In this document: positions 1-11,213 of the stretch, in pieces | Layout: each line of letters starts with the position of its first letter | Numbering within the stretch: the stretch's first letter is position 1 | From: Conchocele bisecta | Taxonomy: Eukaryota > Mollusca > Bivalvia > Lucinida > Thyasiridae | DNA length: 64,000 nt | Reading direction: 5' to 3' | Assembly (NCBI GenBank): GCA_029237695.1 | Contig: CM055265.1 | Location: forward strand, 41,905,331-41,969,330 | Notes under the pieces: generated by a model | Told to the model about the DNA's origin: nothing | Database searches by the model: none | What the model saw: the letters and a program-made list of their open reading frames with translations, nothing else | Program-made: the position numbers and the translations under genes

Positions 1-631
1 GAAGCTATACTGATCACTAACGTGTTTTCTGTACCGGTCTAGTTTACAATTATGTGTTATATTACTGCATTATGATGTGTATACGCTGTATTATGAAGTG
101 TTACTTCGATGTGAAAGTCAATTTTCTGTAATAAATTTGGTTGTATATAAGAGGTATTTCGGATGTAACCTATATATCATGGAATAAAGAAGAGTTTACG
201 CTGACCTGTTCACGGCCTCACAATACGTTACGTTTGTACTAAATCATCGCCCGAGAATGACAATAGTAAACAATAATAGCAATTTACTTACACGTGCATG
301 TATACATTTTCCCGCTTCCTGAGAAAACGTTCCTTACGACGTATGCGGCCAGCGTAGCCCCCAGATCAGCCTGCGCGTACGCGCAGTCTGATCTGTGTCT
401 ACGCTTTCCACCATTGAGTCAATCAGACATAGCTACCGCTGTCAATAAAAGGATTCGACGCCGATGACGTTGTTGACCTGTACATAATCATCGGCACCCA
501 GACTTTCTTTGACTTTCTAAGCCGACTGTTCATGTATCATTCTGTTCTGATGACAAATGTTTCTGACAAATACATTTGCATGTAAGACTACATTCAGCTC
601 GTACACGAATTAAAGGCATTGGGTCTCAGAT
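1..631. other. No gene seen; one short SADPDQT-type hairpin
   Basis: AT-rich sequence with no convincing exon on either strand. At about 352-407 a short inverted repeat with arms reading like CAGATCAGCCTG and CAGTCTGATCTG flanks a GCGCGTACGCGC centre; it is the core of the abundant SADPDQT-type palindromic repeat. The upstream APCDD1 exons expected to precede position 2793 were looked for here and not recognised. Confidence 0.5.
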
Positions 632-941
632 CTGTAGCCGATTTCATAAAAATTGCAAAGTATACTTATCTATTAAAGTATACTTTGAGGGAGTAATCAT
701 TTATTTTTCCCAAAATGCATTATTTCATATAGAACTAACCACTGCATATATTTGATGATTAAAAGTATGTAGAATTATTATACTGAATGTATTACATTAT
801 CACAGCCAAAATGGCTGTGATAATGTAATAAATTCAGTATAATAACAATTACTAAATTTATCCTTAAATTTACAAATTTCTCCCTCAAAGTATACTTTGC
901 TAGATAAGTATACTTTGCAATGTGGATGAAATAGGCTACAG
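632..941. mobile_element. Foldback MITE, family A, copy 1
   Basis: An element of about 310 bp that is one large imperfect palindrome. It opens with GTAGCCGATTTCAT and closes with the complement ending GGCTAC. AAGTATACTTTG motifs lie inside both ends. The centre is a near-perfect stem, ATTATCACAGCC against GGCTGTGATAAT. There is no coding capacity. Three more copies lie at 1668-1975, 15679-15968 and 19714-20022, which is what makes the borders credible. The superfamily cannot be assigned because no clear target-site duplication is visible. Confidence 0.75.
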
Positions 942-1667
942 GTAGCGTGTATTATAAAGTAATGACAAGTTCAGAAAAGCAATACTTTAATTATATTTTT
1001 TTGTATCGTTTTCATGAACCCTATTGTACACACCTGGAGTCGCCTGGAAACAAATCGTGGATTATAAATATCCCATAGTTCAATTCGATGAACGAAAGTT
1101 CAAGTAAAGTTCTTACAAATAAATTATTTCAGACACACTGTACGAAAGTTCAAGCAATGTTCTCACAAATCAATGACTGGGTATTTGTAAAACAAATTCG
1201 CATTAGCAATGTGATAGGTTGGGATCAACCTGAAACGATCCCCTACACGTATCATAATCCTCTAATCTACATGTGTTCCTCATGTGAAAACAGCCAGGGA
1301 GGTTCGTACAAACTGGAGATGTAAATACTGGCTTCTTCACTACGAACCTTTTTTGCCATAATTACTTGTAGTTACTTGTGTCGTCAACCAAACAGTTGGC
1401 CTATTACATGTACGAGCAAGAAAATTTGGCCTATCGGCAGACGATTACCCCCGGTGCCCATTTCGATAAACTCCGGCCACCTTCTTAACGGAAAATTCTA
1501 AGTTGTGAAGGTCAAAAGGTCCATGTTATATTAAAGGCAACACGTATGTGTGGCTTTTATACATTTCGTAACCGGACGAACACACGGGCGGACGGACACA
1601 CGGACGCACAGTCCAAACGATATCTGCCTGCCGGCTCTCCCGGGTCCTGGGTCTTAACACACATACA
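942..1667. other. Unassigned AT-rich stretch
   Basis: The open frames here (for example 1088-1324, +) have no recognisable motif and no flanking splice signals that I trust. A GGACG-rich tract at about 1574-1615 resembles the CGGACGGACGG tails of common mollusc repeats. I see no gene. Confidence 0.4.
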
Positions 1668-1975
1668 TGTAGCCTATTTCACCAACATTGCAAAGTATAC
1701 ATATCTTGCTAAGCACACTTTGAGGGAGAAATTTTCAACTTAAGGATACATTTATTAATTTTTATTATACTGAATTTATTACATTACCACAGCCATTTTG
1801 GCTGTGATAATGTAATACATTCAGTATAATAATTCTGCATACTTTTATACATCAAATATATGCAATCGTTAGTTCTATATGATATAATGCATTTCTGGAA
1901 AAATAAATGATTACTCATTCAAAGTATACTTAGCTATATAAGTATGCTTAGCAATTGTGGTGAAATCGGCTACTG
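1668..1975. mobile_element. Foldback MITE, family A, copy 2
   Basis: Same terminal and central sequences as the copy at 632-941, read in the opposite sense: the flat AT-rich arm and the arm ending in ATGCATT are swapped. Ends GTAGCCTATTTC and GAAATCGGCTAC. The central stem ACCACAGCC/GGCTGTGATAA is intact apart from one substitution. Confidence 0.72.
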
Positions 1976-2285
1976 TACAAGTATTCGAATATGTACCCAG
2001 TTTCAATAATATGGGCCATAGCTGTAGACATATAACTCTGTCACGGTACACATATAGCTGTGGAAATTTACGGGGCTAGTGGAAGAAATCTCTATGGACT
2101 TAGACTACTTAATGAATCCACTTTCCCCTTTAAGTCAAAAGTAAGATCACTGCAATCTGAATTTTGAAATTACCGCATGCCCATTTGGAGCAACTAAACA
2201 CTTATGTGGCTACCTCATGCTTATTACTTAGATATCAATGTTTGCCTATAAATTGCATGTATTTGCCTACAGCAATAACATACAC
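1976..2285. other. No gene or named repeat seen
   Basis: About 310 bp of AT-rich DNA between MITE copy 2 and the 20-bp tandem repeat. No open frame with family resemblance and no strong inverted repeat was found. Confidence 0.35.
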
Positions 2286-2403
2286 AGTCCAGGCTGATAC
2301 GGCGTGTTTTCCAGTCTGATACTGAAACGTCTAGTCTGATACTGCCATTTCTAGTCTGATACCATCGTTACTAGTCTGATACCGCCGTTTCCATTCCGAT
2401 TCC
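2286..2403. repeat. Short tandem repeat, 20-22 bp unit
   Basis: Five to six diverged units built on CTAGTCTGATACxGxxxTTT. The middle units have a period of 20 bp and the first is 22 bp. It lies in the intron immediately upstream of the first visible APCDD1 exon. Confidence 0.7.
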
Positions 2404-2623
2404 ATGTTTTGCACGCGTATTAAACCAGTTCCTTTGGGCATGCGCATTGCGTATGTTTACTTTATTGGCTGCGTAAATGTTGACAGATGCCGGGAATTTA
2501 AATTTGTAGGCTCTGTATTTCATCATTCAATCATGGATAACGGTATATATTTTAATATAGGATTATCACAACTACCGGATGATTGATATTGAAATTGATA
2601 TCTAAGTAATCTAAGTAATAAAG

Positions 2624-2767
2624 ACGTTAATACGTGTCTTGTTTGATATCGGCCTAGGTATCGTCCCTCGGTAACTTGGTGTCAGCCTTCGACCTTCGGT
2701 CTCAGGCTGACACCAAGTTACATCGGGCCGATACCTAGGCCGATATCAAACAAGCCACGTATTAACC
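2624..2767. repeat. Long perfect-arm hairpin next to a splice acceptor
   Basis: An inverted repeat of about 144 bp. The arms contain TTTGATATCGGCCTAGGTAT and its complement, then GGTGTCAGCC and its complement, around a loop of about 17 bp (TTCGACCTTCGGTCTCA). The arms remain nearly perfect over some 60 bp, so the transcript could form a very stable stem ending about 25 nt before the APCDD1 acceptor at 2791-2792. It is most likely a foldback MITE; no second copy is present in the window. Confidence 0.75.
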
Positions 2768-2792
2768 TCTAAATATTGTTCTATCATTTCAG

Positions 2793-3378
2793 ATGTGAAA
2801 CACGCCCTGGACCGGAGTTCGTTTTAAGGAAGTACATTTTCCGGCGGAACAGCTTCCACGCCCAGTTGTACTACTACGCGGATGAATACTGCAGTGATGT
2901 CACGCATTCGATCATCGCCAAAGGATTCTTTCGACCAATGAGAGCGTCGTGGAGAACGCCAGGAGCCTACGATGGAAAGTACAGGGTGTCACAAATACAT
3001 GTTATTCCATACACCATCGAAAAGGCTAAAACTTTTGAAAAGCTATCACGTCGATTTTGTAAACGGACAAAGGTGATATCAGTAAAACCTTACAAAAAGT
3101 TTAAGATATTAAAGTTTACAAAATACACTAAGACAAATAAAGACGTGGGTTCCACAGATTTTGATTGCTCAAAACTGTTTAACTTTACCATGAATGAACT
3201 GCAATTGCTACGGGTTGAGAAGAGACAGCGGACGGGTGTGGTCCACAAGAATGACGTCATCAGAAAGGTGAAAGGTTACACGGAGACGGAACTGTACCTT
3301 GGTGACGTCAGTACGAGCACGAAGCACAGACAACAATACAGGCCAACTTACTTCCAGACGGCGCTCAAAAAGTCGAAG
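2793..3378 (+). CDS. APCDD1: APCDD1 internal exon (first APCDD1 domain)
   Basis: This exon encodes most of the first of two APCDD1 domains. In vertebrates APCDD1 is a dimeric membrane glycoprotein that binds Wnt and LRP5 or BMP receptors and inhibits signalling at the cell surface. What I see: an acceptor CTATCATTTCAG just before 2793, a frame that enters on the last base of a split codon, then CETRPGPEF, LYYYADEYC, FNFTMNELQLLRVEK (with an NFT glycosylation sequon) and LYLGDVSTSTKHRQQYRP. These match in order the conserved family blocks (C-E-x-R-P-G-P-E-F; M-x-E-L-Q-L-x-R-V-E-K; L-x-L-G-D-x-x-T). The exon ends at AAG|GTATAT, phase 0. The frame stays open past the donor to 3546, but that extension has no family resemblance and is read as intron. 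A Lys/Thr-rich stretch in the middle (FKILKFTKYTKTNKDVG) is lineage-specific. The 5' exon or exons lie outside this window or were not recognised. Confidence 0.9.
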
Positions 3379-4486
3379 GTATATATATTTCTGAACTCAG
3401 TTGAAAAACAAAATGTTGGCTCGGTAAAAGAATACGGTATAGGAATGAAAAATAACTACATTGTAGCATTGCGAACACAGGTAATATTCCTGGCACTGGC
3501 CCATACCGCCGCTTACAATCAGAGAGGCAAACTGTTTGACAAATGAAATCAGCTACATACTATATTACCATAATATTTCTCACAGGTGATAGTCTGGATT
3601 TTGTGGTGACATTGAATGGCGGCCATTTTGAAAAATAGCCGCCATCAAAAATGCCCTTCCTCCTCATAGATTGGTCAGTAATTCATATATGTTTGGTGTC
3701 AAAACCCGTGTTTATAGGGCCCAGGAACACAATAAACACATTACTAATTCTAGTGAATCATTTGGTAGATGGAGACATCTTAAAAATCAAAATGGCCGCC
3801 ACGAAAATATAATTGTGTCCATATTGCAGTATTCTATTTACACAATGAAATAAGTTTAGTGTTTGTTTTACTCAGGTTATTCGACATAACTTTCAAATAA
3901 GAATACTGGTTGTAAACGTGCGAAATTATCATTTAAATTTCAAAATGGCCACCGATGCATGTTGTTTTCTGCCCATGTCTCAGCGTTCGGTACCAGAGAA
4001 CACACTGTGAACATTTATAACAACATGTTTTGGCAGCCAATATCAAATTTCAAAATGGCCAGTGACAATTTTTTTATCCATATTTATATCCAACTGAATT
4101 AAGATAGATTTTCCGTTCATATTTAATCTAAAATTACATGTATATCTCAGTAGGTATCAAAATATAATATAGATACTTGTCACTTTATTGGTGCATGTCA
4201 AACCGCCTAGCTCTAAGATAATACCCTCGTTGGTCTCCAACACCTTAAGAGTGGTGCAATGAAAAAGACGCGACTACATGTCATCATCTTCATCATCAGC
4301 AGCAACAATAACAACAACATTCTGAGTGAGCGCTTGCTATTGTGTAATATTTTCAAGGCAAACATTACTTACTGTTTACTTATCTGTGTTAATAACACTC
4401 TCTAGAATAGTACTATCAGAATGTCTTACAACATAGTTAGTTGCTGTTGCCGGTGAGAGCTGCCTGCTTGAGGCGGAATTCATGCT

Positions 4487-5845
4487 GTGATCACACATGC
4501 ACAAGCTCCACTAATGCAAGTAGGTTTCCTTCCAGTCATTCCACAACATGTAACTGACTATGTTACTGAGAGGAAATCCCTTACTAGCTTCCAGTGTTGC
4601 CGTAAGCAACTAAATCAGGAGATCTTACATGTAGTGTCAGATGAAGGCGTGTTCTACATCGTAGTCGATATTGTCATGGCAGAGCCTGAGCAATTTAGTG
4701 ACCTCTATACAATGCTTAGTTCCTTTCACATGGCAAATGTTCTCCTTCGCTGTGCTGGACGATACCTCCCCGGTAGTGACTTTAATGATGCCCTCATTGA
4801 GACTGAGCTTTTCGGAACGAAAATTCTGGTTTCAGCTCTCTCATGAGGACATTATGTTAGAGCATTCCAAGGCATGCTGATTGTATCTGAGATATTGACA
4901 GCACTAGCATGGCAGGCATTCTGAAACTCTAGTGAATACGAGATGCCACAGTCTGTGGTTGAGCTGAAACACTCTCAAATTGGAAAGAAGCGTGATGTCT
5001 GTCCAGTTAAGTTTGATATGCTACCAGTGATTGCGATGCTGTTCGAACTCAGTTTGAGGTATTTCTAAATTAGTGTCAGTGAAAGTCCGAGCTTTGTCTA
5101 TATAGTGGTGTGTATCAGCAGATTGTCAGTGTAATCACACAGCTCATCACTGCTGATTGGGATGGGAACTGGCCCCTCAATATAGGAGCTGTCCGTTCAA
5201 CTATGCCCATTTTGAGGGAGTTTGAGGCAATCAACTACCTCGTGTATGGTTCCAGGTATCTTGAACATATACAGGTTCTAGAAAATGAACACCCTGCTCT
5301 GTATCATAGGTTTCTGAATGTATTATTCGTGGTACGGGATCGGATTGATGCCGTGTTTTCTGCTGTGTCCGGTGGCATGACACTAGAGCAGTGAATAAAC
5401 CGTTTCTCACAAGGTCCAGGTGGTCATATTATTGTGGGTAGTTCTGGTGATGCAGTTATTGTAGCTGGATTTGATCTGTTGTACAAAGAAATACTCGCTA
5501 TTCACAACCTCCTCCGGCAGCTGACCAATGTTAGAGTTATGGACCGCTTACAGACAACAGTGCAGCACGAGCTCAACGGTCACAAGGGTCTAATCTTCGA
5601 TAGGAATGTTGTAAGGTTGTTAGATTTTGTTCAGACTCGAGGCAACCCATTCTCCATTATGGTCCCACATGTGCCGCTACACAACCTTGTGACAACGATT
5701 GCTGTTGCTGACAAAATCAAGGTGAATATCCTTGAGGCCCTAGAGCATGGAGAAAAGTCATACATAATGTAGCGATATACAGAGAAGGAAAAGAAGCTGA
5801 GTGTCACACTCTCCAAGGTCAGTCTTCTTGCATTCAATTCCAAGT
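4487..5845 (+). pseudogene. Decayed copy of a large invertebrate mobile-element-like protein
   Basis: Consecutive + frames, broken by stops and shifts, read as one protein: IVVDIVMAEPEQFSDLYTML, then SFHMANVLLRCAGRYLPGS, then GGHIIVGSSGDAVIV and LIFDRNVVRLLDF. The order of motifs (FH...GRYLPGSDFNDAL...ELFG; later a segment like FSQGPGG) parallels the better-preserved copy at 33332-35309 (TCTHIYMNLLGAIG, DGSGL, TGGLTRGSGM). I recognise the family as unnamed proteins of roughly 1,500 residues that occur in many copies in molluscs, cnidarians and crustaceans. No enzyme activity can be assigned from what is visible. Only the middle of the protein is here, at least four disruptions are present, and it sits in the sense orientation of the APCDD1 intron. 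It is a different, more diverged subfamily than the 30-kb copy. Confidence 0.6.
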
Positions 5846-6551
5846 GTGACGACTAATCACAAGCGATGGTTACCAATTTAATGTATTCCAATTACAAAAG
5901 TTCCCAGAACGGCCGGATACACTGTATTTCTATATGTGGTATAGTATTATTTCACAACAAAAAACGTGGACAGTAGATAGCAAGATGTGCTTGAACTGTG
6001 GTAACATAACATGGTACCCATGATTGATAGAGGTCATTTACAGTAAAAATAATGGGAATGGCCACACACTGAATATCAGAGACGTATTTGAGTCACAGTG
6101 CCTTTAGCACGATTTTCTGCCTGTCACGCAGGACAAATTGCATTACATAACAGCAATACAATTCGGTAATGAACAAGTGCAATACAACGCGCATATAATT
6201 ATATTATTCTATAGTAGTAGTGGCGATTAATATCTTGGATCTCCCGATGTGTAAGCAAATCCGGGTTTATGTTGTCGCAAACAGGTCGATTCTCCCGTGA
6301 AAAATCACGAAATCAATTATAAATTGACTCCTAAATTTTCAATGGTTTTCTAAACCCCTGAAATTAACATTATTCAATGTTCAGTTTCAATCTGCTAAAA
6401 TTCTTACATATTGTCATTTATTCCTCCTGGGTAAATACATGTACATACGTATGCTATGAGGACATATGGGGCACGCCATATGCTATTGTACCTAAGAACA
6501 TGTGCTATTTTTCATTAAAAATATTTACTGAAATTGTCACATTTTCTGTAC
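5846..6551. other. Unassigned intronic DNA
   Basis: About 700 bp of AT-rich sequence following the pseudogene. I see no exon, tandem repeat or strong hairpin in it. It may be the non-coding 3' part of the decayed element upstream, but nothing shows this directly. Confidence 0.3.
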
Positions 6552-6639
6552 ATGACGTCGAAAGATGACGAAATGTTCATAGCAAATGCGGAATTGAATT
6601 CCGCATTTGCTATGAACATGTCGTCAACTTTCGACGTAA
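6552..6639. repeat. Near-perfect foldback, inner part of MITE family B
   Basis: A palindrome with no loop, centred on GGAATTGAATTCC, with arms containing ATGTTCATAGCAAATGCGG and its complement. The outer arms (GACGTCGAAAG... / CTTTCGACGT) resemble the inner part of family B copies (10440-10696, 22022-22257). The termini typical of that family are missing. Confidence 0.6.
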
Positions 6640-8008
6640 TTTACGTTTGTAAATAATTTTCATGAAATGTCGCACATGTTGTTAATAATAATATGTACAA
6701 AATCACGGGTGTGTTTCAATCATTATGCGTGTTATCAGATGAAGGGTCAAACGACTTTTACCCGGGAGACTAATAGTCGTCTCGTCTAAATGTCGACCTA
6801 GGAGCGATATTGTTGAATCATTCTAGATAACGTAACAAGGTAATACGAATGTTTATTCCAATTAAAATGTAACTCTAACTGCTTGATATCCCTAAATTAT
6901 AATTTGGCGACTGCCGAGAAAATATACCTCGACCTATGGCGTTTATATCGAGCGTAGGTCCGTATACGTGCGCATAGTTGTCATATTAAGGTATTAGGTC
7001 ATAGATAAATACACTTTTCTGCAATGATAATTGCTTCATAAGAGTCATGTGATATATGAATATAACATATGTGAATATTGTTTTGTTACTGTATACTATA
7101 ATTATGGAGCATTGCGTTGCCAACTCCGTCATCTTTGTATGTACAAGCCATCGTACAGTTTCACCACTTAGTGCGTTTGCCAAATACAGCAAATAATATG
7201 ACAGTAAACCAAATAAAATTTGGTGCAATACATAATAGACAGATATGACAACGGCAAGCTATAAATACTATGCTAGTAAAATGTACAAAAGACGAGATAT
7301 CTGAGCATTTCCATAAATATCAAAATAAATGTTGATGTGTAAACTTTTCAATCTGATGCACAGCCTATGTTATTGTACACGTTACCCATAGGTAAAGCCA
7401 TATTTACCCGCATAGTAGGTGAGTAGACACCAGGGACAATACACTCAGGTAACTGATTAAATGTCACTAGATTTGATAGATAATACCAGAGTACAGTAGT
7501 GGGTATATATGGTATGAGCTGTGTGATATGCCAGGTAAAATTGATACACTGTGCGATTTTCTGTGTATGAGGCGATATATGATGGTGGTTCAAGTTATTG
7601 AAAACACAGGCACAAACCTGTCCAGAACACTGACATATTTTACAGTTTGGTGTAATATAATTGATAGGAGTCCATTCTCCTGGATTTTCTACATGTGATT
7701 AGCTACATTATATCATATGTTCTGCTTCACATTTTGAGTTCATTGTCAAACGGCAGAACAGGTGAAACTGGCTGATGGCTGAAACACACAAAGATGGCCG
7801 ACTTGGCTACTCCATGTGCCGTATAGGATACAGTAACGAGGCAGTGTTCACATATATGTTATACATATATTCTACCATATTTACGAAGCAATTATCTTCG
7901 AATCAAAGGATAGATCAGGTATAGAACGGGCCCTTAACCATTTTCATGCTGTGAATACGACATTATATTTGCGGGAAATCCTGAATATTGTCCTTCTATA
8001 CGTTCAGA
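6640..8008. other. 1.4 kb of unassigned intronic DNA
   Basis: Several short open frames exist on the minus strand (about 6986-7228 and 7348-7593). Their translations are low in complexity, lack known motifs and have no flanking splice context, so I do not call them genes. No tandem repeat or inverted repeat stands out. Confidence 0.35.
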
Positions 8009-8079
8009 AGTATATGTCGCGGCCACCATTTGAACCGTCTCGTCAAGACGGTTCAAATAAGTGGTCACAACATATACTT
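8009..8079. repeat. Short hairpin
   Basis: Arms AAGTATATGTCGCGGCCACC... and ...GTGGTCACAACATATACTT pair around a perfect inner stem TTTGAACCGTCT/AGACGGTTCAAA. It is probably the core of a small foldback element. Confidence 0.55.
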
Positions 8080-8163
8080 TCATTGAGAAATAACAAAAAT
8101 AAAATATTTAATAAATCTCATACCTGTAAAGGTGTATTCCGAAAGTAATGGGTTAATATAGTA

Positions 8164-8514
8164 ATGAATGGCCTTTTTGTGGAATTTATCGGGGTATAAA
8201 CTTGGAAAAGTCGCGGGAATACTGGACGAAGGCCGGAAGGCCTCGTCCAGTATTCCCGCAACTTTTCCAAGTTTATATCCCCGATAAATTCCACAAAAAG
8301 GCCATTCATTCCTTATAATTCCAGCATTTGAAATAAATTCATTAAGAAAATGTGTTTATTTTCCGTTTTCTGAAGAATTATTTTAACTGCGCCTGACGGT
8401 TACGGAAAGTAGTTCGGCATGTAGTTTACTGGGATATAAATTCTGGACAGAGACTTGCTACGGACCAATCAAATGTTAGGGAATTGTGTAAATATTTTTG
8501 TGCTGGAATTATTG
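8164..8514. mobile_element. Foldback element, family E, copy 1
   Basis: A stem of about 140 bp (GGCCTTTTTGTGGAATTTAT against its complement) centred on GGCCGGAAGGCC, followed by a non-palindromic tail of about 200 bp ending TTTTGTGCTGGAATTATT. An almost identical element in the same orientation lies at 16708-17102. The paired copies define the unit as one element of 350-395 bp. The spurious open frames over the stem (a repeated INLEKSREYW-like phrase) are by-products of the palindrome. Confidence 0.7.
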
Positions 8515-8763
8515 CTTCTATAGTCCAATGATGTGATATGTAGTGAGATTATGAGACATTTCACAATCAAACTGGACTTGTTGAGCGATTGTCCAATGCA
8601 GCACCTGATCAGGGGGCCGTTTCACTAAACTACCCTATCCGTCTGTTGTGAGTAGTAATACAAAGACACCCGGGGTCAAAAATTAACCGCGCAGTGGAAG
8701 ATGGTGTTACATAGCGGTTAAAGGCAGCTTTCAAAGACACCCCGTATATGCTATGGTATATAC

Positions 8764-9021
8764 TATACTGCCCTCCCAATTCAAACTGCAGTATCTGTTA
8801 AACTGCAGTCGCTGCACTATGATGCTATGCTGACCCTGTGCAATCATCCCAAGTCAAACTGCAGTATCTGTTAAACTGCAGTATCTGCACTATGATGCTA
8901 TGCTGACCCTGTGCAATCATCCCCACCTGGGGACGATTGCACAGGGTCAGCATAGCATAGCATCATAGTGCAGATACTGCAGTTTAACAGATACTGCAGT
9001 TTGACTTGGGAGGGCAGTATA
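8764..9021. repeat. Hairpin with a duplicated left arm
   Basis: The ends TATACTGCCCTCCC and GGGAGGGCAGTATA are exact complements. The left arm contains the segment CAAACTGCAGTATCTGTTAA... through GCAATCATCCC twice, 73 bp apart (from about 8781 and 8854). The right arm has it only once. The centre is CCCCACCTGGGG. The arm duplication must have arisen after the palindrome formed. Confidence 0.75.
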
Positions 9022-9117
9022 TAAATGTGTATACATATTTGTGACGTTGACTATAACTCGATAAATATGGTTTAAAGTATGCATTTGTAACTGTCATAGA
9101 CAGAGATCAGCACACGT

Positions 9118-9312
9118 GGGTGGTTGGACGGACGGACTATGAATGGACGTTCTCACGAATGGATAAATATTTGTTTTTGGTTAAAAATAGCCACATACAC
9201 GTAAAATAAGAGCCACTTAACAGAACGGAATGAATGTACTTTACAGTTACCATTATTTTCTTAGCCACATAACTACCCATTCGTCACACCGGACATACGG
9301 ACGGGTCACACA
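9118..9312. repeat. GGACGG-tailed mollusc repeat
   Basis: GGTTGGACGGACGG followed by segments shared in inverted orientation with 26200-26420: AGCCACTTAACAGAACGGAATGA here, and the complement of that type around GTTAAGTGGATA and CATTCATTCCGTTATG there. Repetition of CGGACGG at the end of such elements is common in mollusc repeats. The borders are approximate. Confidence 0.45.
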
Positions 9313-9492
9313 TGACACACACCATGCGATTTTGCATCTTCGGACACCTACGTAATTTCATTAAATACGTTTACAAATTGAACAATATTTTTCATAAATA
9401 AAGTCAAAAGTTGACAAAATTGTAAATTTTGTAAACGTATTTCATGAAATTACGCAGATGTCCGAAGGTACAAAATGCCATGGCTGTCTCAC
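9313..9492. mobile_element. Foldback MITE, family B, partial copy
   Basis: It contains TACGTAATTTCATTAAATACG, ATAAATAAAGTCAAAAGTTGA and the complementary arm ending CAGATGTCCGAAGGTACAAAATGCCATG. It is shorter than the full copy at 10440-10696 and its left terminus is altered (TGACACACACCATGCGAT). Confidence 0.65.
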
Positions 9493-9890
9493 ATAGATGC
9501 CGCTGATCGTAAGCGGCACTATGTCTCTTTATCACAATACGTATAATGGTTGGGTGGGCCCAAATTGTTTTAAACCTGATACTCTTAGAGGTTTCTCTTT
9601 GATCCGAGTTCGGTAAACACATTTTGATGGATGTATCTACACTAAAACTTCCGGTTATACAAACATATCATTGACATCCTACCTGTATGTAACATGAGCT
9701 AGTAACATTACTATTTGTGTTTCTAGTATTGCGTAATATACATACGTGTATGATTAACTTTAATATTGCGTTTATGGTGGTTAGATTCCGCTTCATCCGC
9801 ATCGTAGTTCGCCCTATGCAACCCGATACTCGAACCACAACCGTTCGTGATTCTAGTGTCAGTTTGAATATGGTCTCCATCAACTGTTCT

Positions 9891-10319
9891 GTGACTGGAG
9901 AAATGGGGCTTATGGGCTTAGCGTCCAGTGTAGATCCAGATCAGCCTGTGCATCCGCAAGCAACAAGCAACATAGATCGTTATCAGGCTACTCGAGCTGG
10001 TAACAATGCACCCAAACTACCATATTTCCCGAAATAGCCCATATAACACCGAAATATGAACCGTTCTTCAAGAACCTGTGGATGTGACTGGATAAATCGA
10101 GCTTATTGGTTGTGTGATAAGTGTAGATCCAGATCAGCCTGTGCATCCGCACAGTCTGATCAGGATCTGCACTGTTCGCCACTTCATCAATGAAGCACTT
10201 GTCATGCTTCTAACAAGCAATACACGATATCGTTATTATGTTATAGGAGCGTGCTATTTGATTAGGAGCTACAATGGTCACAAAACTCATAAGCCCCATT
10301 TCTCCAGTCACAGCCACAA
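9891..10319. mobile_element. SADPDQT-type palindromic repeat, composite
   Basis: Ends GTGACTGGAGAAATGGGGCTTA and AAGCCCCATTTCTCCAGTCAC. The inside contains TAGATCCAGATCAGCCTGTG and CAGTCTGATCAGGATC motifs twice, plus an inserted inverted segment (about 9988-10115) identical in type to the unit duplicated at 12382-12723. Chance translations give the phrase NSADPDQTVRMHRL on the minus strand. This is a very abundant bivalve interspersed repeat, not a gene. Confidence 0.7.
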
Positions 10320-10439
10320 ATAGCATGCCTCCATGTTCAATCATGAAAGGAGCATTATTCCCGTGAATGACACCTACAAATGTGGTCTAAACACGCGTTG
10401 TACCATTGAATCTCTCCTAAATGAACACCGCATCCTAAA

Positions 10440-10696
10440 TGAGACAAGCCATGTGATGTTGCACCTTCAGACATCTGCGTAATTTCGTTAAATACGTTTA
10501 CAAAATTTGCAGTATGTTTCATAAATAAAGTAAAAAGTTGACACAATTTTCAGAGTATAATTTATATTCCACATGTACTCTGAACATGTTTCAACTTTTG
10601 ACGCCATTAAATGTAAAACATTGTAAATTGTTTAAACGTATTTCATGAAATTACGCAGATGTCCAAAGGTACAAAATATCACATGGCGTGTCTCAT
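10440..10696. mobile_element. Foldback MITE, family B, full copy
   Basis: About 257 bp, palindromic overall. Ends TGAGACAAGCCATGTGAT and ATCACATGGCGTGTCTCAT, then TACCTTCGGACATCTGCGTAA-type arms. The family recurs at 9313-9492, 16363-16540, 22022-22257 and 24586-24829, with inner fragments at 6552-6639 and about 30367-30470. There is no coding sequence. The borders come from aligning the copies by eye. Confidence 0.75.
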
Positions 10697-10911
10697 TAAT
10701 GTGTTTAATTTTAATTGTTTTCTATGTACCCAGAAAGTCTTCGTGTCCGTCTGTACGTCTGTGTATATAGTGCGCTAGAAACAAAATTGCAACCACACTC
10801 CGTACCTCTCATAGATAACATATCAGATGCGAATTATTGTAGCTAACTGCAGTTATGATCTGGGTCTACACTGGATGCAAAGACTATAATCCCTAAAACG
10901 CCAGACATAGT

Positions 10912-11213
10912 TAACCCTTACACCGCTATCTTAATTATTGTGTCGTCTGCTGTTTATTTTCTATTTTCCATTTTTGTCGTCTGCTGTTTATTTTCTATTT
11001 TCCATTTTTATCATCAAAAACATTCTTTAACAGCATTTTAAAATAATTTACAACATGCTTTGACAGCACTTCAGAATCATTTCCATTGGAAATGATTCTG
11101 AAGTAATGGAAATGATTCTGAAGTGCTGTCAAAACATGTTTTTATTGAGAAATAAGGCAAGATATAAAAGCAACAGCAGACGACAATTGTTGTGTGTAGC
11201 GGTCTAAGGGTTA
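10912..11213. mobile_element. Foldback MITE, family F
   Basis: Terminal inverted repeats TAACCCTTACACCGCTATCT and the complement of TGTGTAGCGGTCTAAGGGTTA, extended by GTCGTCTGCTG/CAGCAGACGAC. The middle contains a duplicated segment (TCTATTTTCCATTTTTxTC, twice) and a near-perfect stem TTCAGAATCATTTCCATT / GGAAATGATTCTGAAG. It is the only copy in the window. Confidence 0.7.

Noticed and set aside
1088..1324. 78-codon + frame as an upstream APCDD1 exon
   Set aside because: No signal peptide, no family motif, and no donor in the phase needed by the exon at 2793.
3379..3546. Extension of the APCDD1 exon to the stop at 3546
   Set aside because: It follows a good donor AAG|GTATAT, has no resemblance to the family, and the phase-0 downstream exon continues the protein.
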